This document shows positions 35,201 to 45,236 of a stretch of DNA of 64,000 nucleotides, in pieces (position 1 is the stretch's first letter; each line of letters starts with the position of its first letter). The stretch is from Narthecium ossifragum (taxonomy: Eukaryota; Streptophyta; Magnoliopsida; Dioscoreales; Nartheciaceae), in contig OY986971.1 in NCBI GenBank assembly GCA_963920575.1, positions 434,001 through 498,000 of the forward strand. The letters are read 5' to 3'. A program made the translations under genes and the position numbers. The notes beneath the pieces were generated by a model. It was not told the origin of the DNA and ran no database searches. It saw only the letters and a program-made list of their open reading frames with translations.

Positions 35201-35640
35201 AAGGAACCGATTCGGATGGCATCTAGACGGCACCATACCACTGATTGGGCTATTATATTTGGGTATTCAACCCATGTACATAGTTGTGTGATATCATATC
35301 GTTAGTATCATATCGATAGATATTCTAAACGCTCGGTATTGAGGAACCGATTCGGATGCCATCTGACCGGTACCATACCACCGATCGTGCTAATATATTT
35401 GGGTATTCAACCTATATACATAGTTATGGTAGTAGTATACTGATAGATATCCTACCTGATCGGTATTGAGGAACCGATTCTGAGGGCATATGGCCGGTAC
35501 CATACTACCATTGTGCTAATAATATTTGGATATTCAACCCATGTACGTAGTTACAATAATAGTATACTGATAGACCGATCGTATTGAGAAACCGATTCAG
35601 AGGACATTTGCATGGTACCATATCACTGATGAAGTAGCAT
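35201..35640. repeat. diverged tandem repeat, about 118-140 bp units
   Basis: The phrase GAGGAACCGATTCGGATGCC and its variants start at 35201, 35341, 35468 and 35586. Each is followed by CGGTACCATACCACCGAT and TTTGGGTATTCAACCCATGTAC-type words. There are about 3.5 units. No coding function is visible. Confidence 0.75.
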
Positions 35641-36111
35641 ATAATGGTCACTGATATGGTAGGGAGCGTTGTTGGGTCGAAGCTCAGGTCGGAAGGGCGA
35701 AATCCACTGCTGGTCGGAGATGCGACGGGAATGATGCCCATTAATTTTTGATAAGATGTGCCACTCGTCGGACTTCGGTTGTTGTTTGCCAAGGTAGAGG
35801 CCGTCCGGTTGAGGTTCACCGTGGTAGAGGGGTATTAGGTCCCCGAGTGCTTTAGGTAATTTAGGTTATGTGGTGTTAAAAGAGTAATTTGGGTAGAGTC
35901 GGTCCATATGGTCCAGTGGGTCAAGTAATATACTTTAAAATTTAATGTACGGGAGTATCAAGCAAATGTGACATGACTAGTATAAGTTGTGGAAAAATGA
36001 TTTGTGTACCTAGGATGTATCAATGTACACAAATCCTTACGATTGGATTGAATCGGGCACACATTCCGATTCAATCCAACGGACAGTGTTTGTGCACGTG
36101 GGGTACTCTAA

Positions 36112-37102
36112 GGGGGCGTTTGGTTGCTTGCATCAGTTGATGCAGTGCATCAGTTGATGCAGTATTAGCATCACCTGTTTGTTTGGTTGCTTGTATCAAC
36201 TGATGCAGTATTAGCTCATTTTCTGTTTGGTTGGTATGTATTGCATCAGTTGATACAGCTGTTTTATATCATTTTTTTTCTTTAGCTGTTTTTTATTTAG
36301 CTATATTTTTTTCTTTGACTATATTTATTAAATTATTGAGCATGTGCTAACTTAATAATTTCTTAATTATTAAACTAAAAAAGATCAAGCAGGTGTGAGT
36401 ATTAACCTAAAATCGTCTTAGCAAACTCTTAACTACAAAGTATCAACCAAATCTTGAACGACAGTGTCCAATTCTTTACTTATCTTCCGGGCTTAATTCG
36501 TTTATGATAATTTTTTTAATAAAAATCAACAAAAATACAAGCAAAAATAATATATTCATGTAAAGTTTTTTCCCCACGAATTTTCGGATTTTCTGGTTGG
36601 GTTTTCAGATTTTTCGGAATTCATATATTGATTTTTCGGATTTATTCAAGATTTTATTAATTCCGAAAATAATATTTTAATTCATATAGTGTAAAGTTTT
36701 TTCCCACGAATTTTCGGATATTCTGGTTGGGTTTTCAGATTTTTCGGAATTCATATATTGATTTTTCATATTTATTCAAGGTTTTATTAATTCCGAAAAT
36801 AATATTTTAATTCATATAGTGTAAAGTTTTTTTTCCCACGAATTTTCGGATTTTCTGGTTGGGTTTTCAGATTTTTCGGAATTCATATATTGATTTTTCA
36901 GATTTATTCAAAGATTTATTAATTTCGAAAATAATATTTTAATTTATATAGTGATGTATATGCTGATGCAGCATTTGAGCCTGTTTTTGCATCAGCTGAT
37001 ACATGCATCAGCTGATGCATTGACCAACCAAACACAGGTTTGTATCAAAAGGATGCATCAACTGATGCATGTATCAGCTGATACATGCAACCAAACAGCC
37101 CC
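36112..37102. mobile_element. 991-bp TAA-flanked Tourist-like element with internal triplication
   Basis: TAA at 36109-36111 and 37103-37105. The left end is GGGGGCGTTTGGTTGCTTGC and the right end in reverse complement is GGGGCTGTTTGGTTGCATG. Both ends carry clusters of the palindrome GCATCAGTTGATGC and variants (about 36130-36260 and 36960-37085). The centre holds three tandem units of about 130 bp. There is no transposase. The TIR and 3-bp duplication fit PIF/Harbinger. Confidence 0.8.
36560..36951. repeat. three tandem 130-bp units inside the TAA-flanked element
   Basis: Units begin GTAAAGTTTTTTCCC at 36560, 36691 and 36821 and run through CACGAATTTTCGGATTTTC to AATATTTTAATTCATATA. They are nearly identical, implying recent local duplication. 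Each holds several GAATTTTCGG/CCGAAAAT inverted words. Confidence 0.88.
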
Positions 37103-37689
37103 TAAGTTGTGTGCATATAAAACCATCCTCGCATCTCCATCGATCCCTACAACGGCTTAAGTTACAAAAAAGCCCGTATTTTTGGCTCGGATTTGCTCAT
37201 CCGATCTGAGCATCCCCATCTCTCTCTAAAAAAGGACGCTTTTTGTGGGTCCCACTAATTTCTCTCTCCTCCCTTTTATAATCACATAACCGCTACATTC
37301 ATGCACCTGTCTGTCTCTCTCTCTCTCTACATCCTACAGCACAAAATGGCAAAATGCCATGCATGTCTAGAGAGAAGAAATGCATTGGTGGTTGTGGATA
37401 GGATCCTAGTATGATCCTTTTAATATATAAAATACATGCACCAGGTGACAAGTTGCAATATCTAACATCACATTGGGCCCATTTGCATGATTTTATAAGG
37501 GAGCAATTATTAAGCACTTGGAAACGAATATAAATATGTTAATCAGCTTTATTCGATTGCGTGCAAAAAAAGTATGATCAGGAGCCAATTCACATCCAAG
37601 TGGGCGGATAAAAATAAAAGAGGGTCGAGAAAGATAAATCGATCCTAATATATAAATTGCCTTCAAAATTTTTATTCTAATTTCACGAA

Positions 37690-37965
37690 GTACCTGGTTG
37701 GTACGGGGATAATTTTATTTCAGATTAAAGAATTTTATTTCTGATTTCACGAATAATTTTGTGATGATTACTTTGAATAAGGGAAAAGTAGAGCGAAAAA
37801 TGAGAATAATTTTGTAATGATTACTTGGAATAGGAAAAGGTGTTTGGAGGATAAAGTATGAAATAAATAGTAGATTCAAGAATATTATGGAATATTCATT
37901 CCCTTAACTTAGGTTAAGGATTATCCCCGTTTGGTATTGGTATGGGAATACCAAACGGGGTTTCT
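37690..37965. mobile_element. possible small MITE related to 54402-54608
   Basis: The left side reads GGTTGGTACGGGGATAATTT. The right side contains GGATTATCCCCGTTTGG and then ATACCAAACGGGG. These are inverted forms of one another and resemble the ends of the element at 54402. Limits are unclear. Confidence 0.45.
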
Positions 37966-38019
37966 TGAGATTTTCATTCAGAGGTGGTCAATGAAAAAAA
38001 TCTAAGGTAAAAGATAGAT

Positions 38020-38532
38020 ATGTAAATTACAGTTTTGGACCATGTGATTTGGGTCAGGTTTTTCAAAAAAATTAAATATGATCATAACGTTTGGATTTCA
38101 TTTCAAATGCCATGACTTTTGAATTTCGTTTCAAATAATACCATGATGTCGGTGCTATGATATTACGTAACCCATTTATCTCTTAACTTCTAACTGTAGA
38201 TGTCATTAGAGGGTTAGGGTTACCCTCTTTATTACTCTTTAATCGTCCTTTTCCGCTTGTGAAATTCCTCCACGGTGAGGCTTCGACCAGCAATAAATCG
38301 GTGCTGGATACCAATACATCTACTAGGAGCTACATTGGTCGGCGATTTCAACGACATTGCCTCTTTCTATTTGCTGTGACCCATTTGCCATCAATTTATA
38401 TGACGGTGTCGACGTTCAGAACCTTATTTGGAACGAAATTCAAATGTCATGTACTCATTTGAAAATTTTCAAACTATATGATCCTAAATAAAACTTAACA
38501 CAAACCACGTAATCTAAAAATGTAATTTACCC
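38020..38532. mobile_element. MITE-like element with GTAAATTACA ends (copy A)
   Basis: The left end is GTAAATTACAGTTTTGGACC and the right end in reverse complement is GTAAATTACATTTTTAGATT. It shares inner words (TGATTTGGGTCA, TTGGATTTCATTTCAAAT) with the element at 44763-45236. The central part (38240-38400) is different, possibly captured sequence. No coding is supported. Confidence 0.6.
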
Positions 38533-39249
38533 AATCCGAACGAACGAGATAGATTAAGAAAACTTTAGAATTCACGGAACTTCTAAAATTTGGTCAACAT
38601 GATAGTCCACTCATTTATTTGAATTAGGCGAGACAGCCCCGAAATTAATTACGAAGAACTCCAAAGTTGTTCTGGAATTCCAGAGGCGTGTAAGGACTGA
38701 ATCCTGAATTATATGATTAACCTAAGACCTAACGGTTAAGTTGTCATGGACTACAACAGTAATTTCGTATCTCTACATGGGCGTGATAGTAATTTCTAAG
38801 CATCCCTAAAGGCATATGCCGACATTAGTTGTACGTTTACAATAAGTAACTCGACACATTGGACGATGTTATTTATGTGAGATACTATATTATTCAGATT
38901 GAGTCCACGACGAACACCATAAATTTCTAATTTTCCCATAATTTTTTTTTGTCCTAAAAAACCCATTAAACGCAAAGTTCTTCATTTTTAACACGAGTTA
39001 ATTTTTTCCATTCATGTTTCTCTCTCTAACCTTTTTTTTTAGTGAGCCAAAACAGTCTGAATAGAGTTACAGGTGATTGGCAAAAAAAACAAAAACAAAA
39101 TTACACAGTATACATGGTTCAACACCAACAATTTTAAATTGATGGGTATACTAATTGATACGAGGAGGTGATATATTTGTTGATGTATGATTATAATTTA
39201 TTTTTTTTTGATCCTATATAAACTCTACGTTAACATACGGGTTCAATTG

Positions 39250-39743
39250 GTCAAAAAAAAAAAAAAAGAAAGAAAGAAGAAGCATTCTCTCTCTAGTTTT
39301 TCCTTTTTTTTTTTCATACTACCAATTTGCTCTAATTTCCTAACTCTCTCTGACCTTTCTTTTTCATATTACCATTTTGCTATAATTTCCTCATTTTTCC
39401 ATTAATTCTAATTTCCCCACTTTCTCTCACTAAATCCACCAAAAAACCATCTCTCTCTATTTTTTTTTCTTTCCATCCCAACCTAGTCTCTCTCTACTTT
39501 TTTTTTCCCCTCCCATTCAATTTTTTTTCTCTTATTTGCTAACTTTAAAGGTACAAATTAAAATTCTCTCACTAAAACAAGCCAAAACAAAAGGTCTCTC
39601 ATTCTCTCACTAAACCATTATAAAAAAAAGAGTTGCTCTCCTTGAGTACTCTCTCATCACATGCATTTTGCATCTGCTTCTCTCTCTGGTATCTCTATTG
39701 TTCTCAAGGGAAAAAGAAGCAAGAGGAAGAGGCCTCTCCCAGG
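39250..39743 (+). promoter_or_regulatory. CT-rich leader and proximal promoter of the ERF gene
   Basis: Long runs of CTCTCTCT, T-rich blocks and TTTTCC words precede the ERF start codon. Pyrimidine-rich stretches like this are common near plant transcription starts and in 5'UTRs. No clear TATA box could be singled out. Confidence 0.4.
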
Positions 39744-42700
39744 ATGTGCGGTGGCGCCATCATATCGGACTTCATCCGGCCCGGGGGACAACGGCGGGTG
39801 ACGGCGGACTACCTCTGGCCGGACCTCAAGAGGGGTGGGGGCGGAGCCGCCTCCAAGAAGAGGGAGGGCCGCGGCCGCCCCAAGGCAGCTGAGGAGGACT
39901 TCGAGGCGGACTTCCAGGATTACAATGACGATTCCGATGACTCCGAGGTGGATGACGAGGTCGACGTCAAGCCATTCGCTTTCCCGACCAAAGCCCCCTT
40001 CCCCCGAGGTAATCGGAGCGAGAAATTAGTGTCCTTTTTAGCTTGTTGCTTGGTTTCGGCTTGAAGTTAGAGTTTTTTGTTTCTTTTGTTTGCGATTTCA
40101 TTGGAAGCAGCCTGATATGTGTATTTTTTTTTCGGTTTAAGTCATGATAAAAGTGATAGAACGGCTGGATTGTTGTGGTTTGTTGAGATTGTGGCTGTTT
40201 GTTTCTTGCTTTTCGATTCTGCGGTGTTTAATCGAGATTGCTGGGAAATTGGCTTTTTTTTTTTTGTGGGTTTCATTGTGAGCTGCAAGGGCATGGAAAT
40301 GAGATGTATTTTGCCGATGTATAATATTGTCGATTATTGGGTGGTTTTCGATCTTTCTCATGTCTTTGTGCGATCCCTAGGAAATGGGTTTCGTTTGGTG
40401 TGTTAAGATCCTGATATAAAGCTGGATTTTTTATGACATCTTTTGGGGCTTTTTTAGGTTATTGTCTGGGTTCTTTAGTTTTTGTTAAGCTGCGGTGTCT
40501 TGGTGCTGAATTTGTCTGTGTTGGGTTAGATTAGCTATAACAGGGGGTCTCTGTTTGGACTCGCTGGTAAATGTTATTTGCTTCCAGAGCTTTAAGGTTA
40601 TTTCGAGGACAAATTTAGATATGTAGACTGCACGGTTTTGACGTGAGATTTGTTGCTTTTCGAGGACAAATTTTGAGGCTGTTTCACCTCCTTATCTGCA
40701 ACTTCTTATAAGATGGTGTTCTTGTTCCTCCAAATACTGATAATGTTTGCAGCAAAAAGTGTTATCCTTTGATTTGTGTCTGAAGTTCTTTTGTTGTTAG
40801 GTTATTAGGTGATGCAGCTAAGGAGTTTCCTCTTTTTTTTCCAACTGTTTATTCACAAGTTCTACAATTGGGATAAAATCTGTGCACTTTCATCAGACCA
40901 TACAGGAGAAATTGAAAGAGTGCAAAAGATGTGCTTTCTTTACTGAGATCTTGAGTTATGCTTTGGCTGTTTCTGCCCAGATGTTCTTTTGGTGAAGGGT
41001 TTGATGCAGTCTTGGGTCTTAGGTATTTATAGGTTATCTTAACATGATAACATGAGTCGTTCTTGGAGAAGAATGTGAGTTATTGTTAAATCCATCTTGA
41101 TATGGGATTCTGGTTGTTCTTTCCTAATAACTGTGAGAGATGACTAATGTATGTGTTCATATAGCTGGTATGCTTGGGATGGATGTCTTTACTAGCTTCA
41201 CGAAATTTGCTTTGAGCTTCCTGACTTCAATGAGTCCTGTTCAAGTTTTAACTACGATATCCTTTTGATGGAAGTTTCTTATGGATCTGGGAGTGCACTT
41301 ATGAAGCCGTGAAGTCTATATTCTCCGCCTTCGTAACTTTTGTCTTTGTGTATGGATACCCCCCTTGCTCAAATTATATATGCTTGAGGCTTCTGCAAAT
41401 ATTTAGTTGTGTTGGTCTGACGTTATTATAATGGTGTTTTCTCTACGTTTTTTCATGCTCTAGACACCATTTCTATGGGTAGGCTCACAAGTTGTGCATA
41501 TTCTCTCACTTCATTCTCCTTCTATCAGTATATTTTGTGAGTGTAGGGTTTAGATGGTCATGCATGTTTTACATTTGCTCAACTAAGCTGTTGCATAGTC
41601 ACATTTTCTGATCAGTGTTTGGCCATTTTCTACTTCGTTCATCTCCTGTCTGCTAATAGAGGTTTAGGGATGGGTTTTCTCCACGGCAGAAACTCTAATC
41701 CAGATTGGCATGCCGCAAATCATTGTGGTGAACCATCTGGCGAGGCATGGCAGCATACAAACTGTACTCCTGTTTTGTTAGCGTGTAGATTCTAGTAGGA
41801 TTGAAAAATAAAGACTCGATATGATGAGAATTATTTATTTAAGGTAAATTTTTCCACGCCTCATATGTATGTATGCCATACTGTTTGTTTTATTTCAACT
41901 GCAGAGCCATTAGCTGCTCGGAAGCCCGTTAAATTTGATGGACCTCTGGATAAGTCAGCTCAAAGGAAGAGAAAGAATCAATACAGGGGTATTCGCCAGC
42001 GCCCATGGGGCAAATGGGCTGCTGAGATCAGAGATCCTCGCAAAGGAGTCCGTGTCTGGCTTGGTACTTTCAACACTGCTGAAGAAGCTGCAAGGGCTTA
42101 TGATGCTGAAGCCCACAGGATCCGTGGGAAGAAAGCTAAGGTGAATTTTCCTGCTGAGGCACCTGTTACTGCTCAAAAGCGCATACTTAAACAGACTGCC
42201 GTGGAAACTCCCCAACAGAATGCAACAGAGAAGTTCAATGCAAAGCAGGCATTCAGTTATCTTAATGCACCAGAGACTGATTTCTACTCTAATATTGAGG
42301 TTGTTGAAGAGAAGGCATCTATCAACGAACCTGAATATCTTAATTCCTACTCTGAAATCAAGCCCTTTGCTCCTACTGAGGGAGCTGCTATGAACTTTAT
42401 CTCAGATCAGGGAAGCAACTCTCTTGGTTTATCCGACTTTGGGTGGGAGCAAGAGTCTAAGACCCCTGAGATCACTTCTGTTCTTGCTCCAGCCATTACT
42501 GAGATCGATGAGACAGAATTCCTGGAAGCCTGTGCTCCTCAGAAGAAGCTGAAAAACAATGCTGGAGAGGCAGTGGCTGCTGAGGGCAACACCACAACCA
42601 AACTCTCTGAAGAGCTGTCTGCTTTTGAATCCTATATGAAGTACTTGCAGATACCCTACCTTGAGGGGAGCTCAGATGAGTCCATCGACAGCCTTTTCAA

Positions 42701-42782
42701 CATGGATGTAACTCAGGATGGTGTGAGCCCAGTTGATCTTTGGGACTTTGACACCCTGCCCAGTGTGGGCAACATCTACTGA
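39744..42782 (+). CDS. group VII ERF transcription factor (RAP2.2/RAP2.12 type)
   Basis: Two coding exons, 39744-40008 and 41905-42782, joined in frame across a 1.9-kb GT/AG intron to give 380 residues. The protein begins [11 protein letters not shown], the N-degron that defines ERF-VII. In the family Met1 is removed, Cys2 is oxidised by plant cysteine oxidases, and the protein is degraded through PRT6 when oxygen is present, so it accumulates in hypoxia. An acidic stretch (about 50-75) follows. A complete AP2/ERF domain lies at about 115-172 ([30 protein letters not shown]), with a basic KRKNQ segment just before it. The C-terminus is acidic and aromatic ([25 protein letters not shown]), as in transactivating ERF-VIIs. 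A TTCCTATTACAG acceptor-like site in the 3' region (42907-42919) hints at a 3'UTR intron. The gene looks intact. Confidence 0.95.
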
Positions 42783-44037
42783 GCAAACGTGGTTCGCTGA
42801 TGTTTGTAAATAAAGGCAAGATTGTAGCATTCCCATGCTTCCCTTGTGATCTATTGCGTAGGTTGCTCATTCTTTTCTGGTTGTGATGTGGAACACTTTC
42901 CTGTTGGCTTCCTATTACAGGTATCAATGCTGAGGGTGCATCTGGAGCCCCAGAAAACATCAACAGTGACAGATTTGGTGGATCTTTACCTTATGATCTA
43001 TCTGTAGGTGCTGTAGTATGCCTAGTTATGATTCTGTTGTCTCGTGAAGTCTTTGTGTTGTGTAGCTGGACGTGGGTCTCTGAGTCTATGATGGATATCT
43101 TTAAAACTGATCCAAGGCTGCTTTTATTGTATGTTTGTCTTCTTTCTATGGAAGGTGCTTCTGAACTTGGTGATGCTGGTGCTTGCTTCCTATTGTGTCA
43201 TCCCTCATAAAAGCCATTTCCTTTGGCTGGGATTGATTGTTAGCATCCTTGTGTATCCCACAAAATAAAAAGTTAGGTGCTGGATTTTGGTTGGATTCCT
43301 ATCATGATTCATTCCGTTCTTCTAATTTCTGTCTGCTTCTGAGGCAAATGGTCTTCTTTTTGTGTTTTTTTTTCAATTTTTTTGCCTTCTAGATCTTGGT
43401 GAAATTTCCTCTTGAAAGAGGAATGAATGATATGGACAGGAAATAGGTTGCACTGTCTGATAGTGACTTGTTGTGTGAGGTCATTGTCTATAGTTGAATA
43501 CACTTAATGGTTGCCAGATTATCAAGCCATTTCTGTGGGACCTTTCTGGTCCACGATTTCATTAATTGATCAAAGTTTCGTTCAGGGTAGAGGGAAAGTT
43601 GCAGAAAGAAGAAACAGAGAGTCCATTCAAGCTTTTCCTTGGTGTGCACGCGAGCGAGCAACACCCTATGATGTATACCCAGTAACCCAGATGCAATGCA
43701 TTTCCAGGGAAGCAAAAGCCAAGGAGACATTGATTGCCAGGTCCTCCTAATACACCTAACTCTGCCCCCTTCCCTTCTTGGAGTTTTGTGTCTGCGTGCG
43801 TGTGTTTGAGAGGGTGTGTTAAGAGAAGTCTTTCATGCAAACCAAAAAACCCACCTCTGTAAGAACTCATCTGTATCTAAAATAGCAAATGAGATCAAAT
43901 TAGCTGCATCAAATTTACTACAACCATTAAATACAGTATTCCAAGTCAAAAAATCTATTGATGGATGATGGTAACAACTGCAAAGACCTCACTCTCTTCA
44001 GTGGGTTCAGTGGGTCGAAGGAGATTCAATCAAACAC
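42783..44037. other. ERF 3' region and intergenic DNA
   Basis: Likely ERF 3'UTR to about 43270, with a probable intron, then intergenic DNA. Short ORFs here have no recognisable domain. Confidence 0.4.
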
Positions 44038-44113
44038 AACTCTTTAAGAAATCTTAGCCCTCGTGCTCAACTAATCAAAAAAAAAAAAAAAAAAAAAAAC
44101 TCTGTAAGAAATC
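44038..44113 (+). mobile_element. short LINE 3'-tail insertion with target duplication
   Basis: AACTCTTTAAGAAATC (44038-44053) and AACTCTGTAAGAAATC (44098-44113) are a 15-of-16 direct repeat. Between them are TTAGCCCTCGTGCTCAACTAATC and about 21 A. The 23 templated bases match the LINE end at 49338-49362 (TTAGCCATTCGGGCTCATCTCATC), so only the terminal 3'UTR was copied. It lies beyond the RBR stop codon, probably in or near its 3'UTR. Confidence 0.8.
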
Positions 44114-44474
44114 ATACGTAGCTTAGCTTACCGAAGCATTCTTTTCTTTTAATTTTTTTACTCCTATACATTAGTTGAAGTCAGCCGGATTTAGTCCTTG
44201 ACTCCTGCACTTCTGGCAGTAATGACCTCCAACCAGCTCGGTTGCGCAGCCGTAGCAAAAGCAATATCCACACCTTCGTAATAAAAAACAGCAGACGAAA
44301 ATTTAGCTTGTGTTCATTCATGAGCACAAAAAATTATTTATGCAACTTCGCAAACCAGCATAGTTCGATTTAATTATCGCAATTGTTGAACAGTCGAAAA
44401 CTTGGTTTTTTTTTCTTCTCTTTTTTGGACCTGGAAAGAAGGCTAAAAAAAATAATTGCATGTTGAACATAAGC

Positions 44475-44723
44475 ATCTCCCTAAGGATAGGGTTATTAAT
44501 GGGCGAATGCCTATCGATGATGACTGCCGGATGGTGCTTTTGGATCTTTAGTGGCACTTGGGAATGTTTGTTAATTTCTCTTTAGTTTACATACCGAGAG
44601 AGTGGAATGTAAGGACAGACGAGCTAGCTCGTGCAGCCCGGGTGAGCGAGTTAAGTTCCCTGTAAGCCTCTAAGGCTATAGCTCCGGCTCAATTTCTCAA
44701 AAAAAAAATCTCCCTAAGGATAG
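44475..44723 (+). mobile_element. 5'-truncated LINE fragment in the RBR intron, perfect 16-bp target duplication
   Basis: ATCTCCCTAAGGATAG occurs at 44475-44490 and again at 44708-44723. The 217-bp insert ends in poly(A). It encodes the tail of a LINE RNase H-type domain (LVYIPREWNVRTDELARAARVSEL) followed by a stop and a short 3'UTR ending GGCTCAATTTCTC plus A-run. The perfect duplication implies a fairly recent insertion. It lies on the strand opposite to the host gene. Confidence 0.9.
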
Positions 44724-44762
44724 TGTCTAATAAAAGTTTAAGGAACTCCTAAGTATTTTAAG

Positions 44763-45236
44763 GTGGGTAAATTACAATCATGAGCCCTGTCATTTGGGTC
44801 AAGTTTCATTTCAAGCCCTATGGTTTCAAAACTTTCAAATAAAGTCATGATATTTGGATTTCGTTTCAAATAAGGCTCCAAGGCCTACGCTTTTTGTGTG
44901 TTGACAGTAAATGAGTCATGTGACATTACATGGCCAAAACTACAATGCCTTAAATGAAACTTGACTCGAACCATAAAGCCTTAAATGAACCTTGATCCAA
45001 ACCACATGGTCAAAAAACTACTAACGGTGTGAGCGCCTACTAACGGTGTGAACTACAAGGCTTTTTGTGTGTTTACTCTTTGTATTTTATGGTCACATGA
45101 TATCACATGACTCATTTACCATCAACCTACTAACGGTGTGAGCGCCTAGAACCTTGTTTGAAATGAAATCCAAACAACGGGGCCTTATTTGAAACTTGAA
45201 CCAAACCACAGAATCCAATACTATAATTTACCCATT
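44763..45236. mobile_element. MITE-like element with GGGTAAATTACA ends (copy B)
   Basis: The left end is GGGTAAATTACAATCATGAG and the right end in reverse complement is GGGTAAATTATAGTATTGGA. TTTAAG/TTTTAAG sequences flank both sides. Subterminal words (TTGGGTCAAGTTTCATTT and its inverse) continue the pairing, and CTACTAACGGTGTGAGCGCCTA is duplicated inside (45017-45038 and 45128-45149). It is related to 38020-38532. It sits in the intron of the RBR gene. Confidence 0.65.

Noticed and set aside
36560..36951. CRISPR-like array
   Set aside because: Units are contiguous 130-bp tandem repeats with no spacers, inside a plant transposon.
39224..39266. Another short LINE tail (GGGTTCAATTGGTC plus poly(A))
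   Set aside because: The end resembles a LINE terminus, but no flanking direct repeat was found, so it is not claimed.
39187..39405. 72-codon ORF in the T/C-rich ERF leader
   Set aside because: Low-complexity Phe/Ser/Lys product from pyrimidine- and purine-rich runs; no sign of coding constraint.
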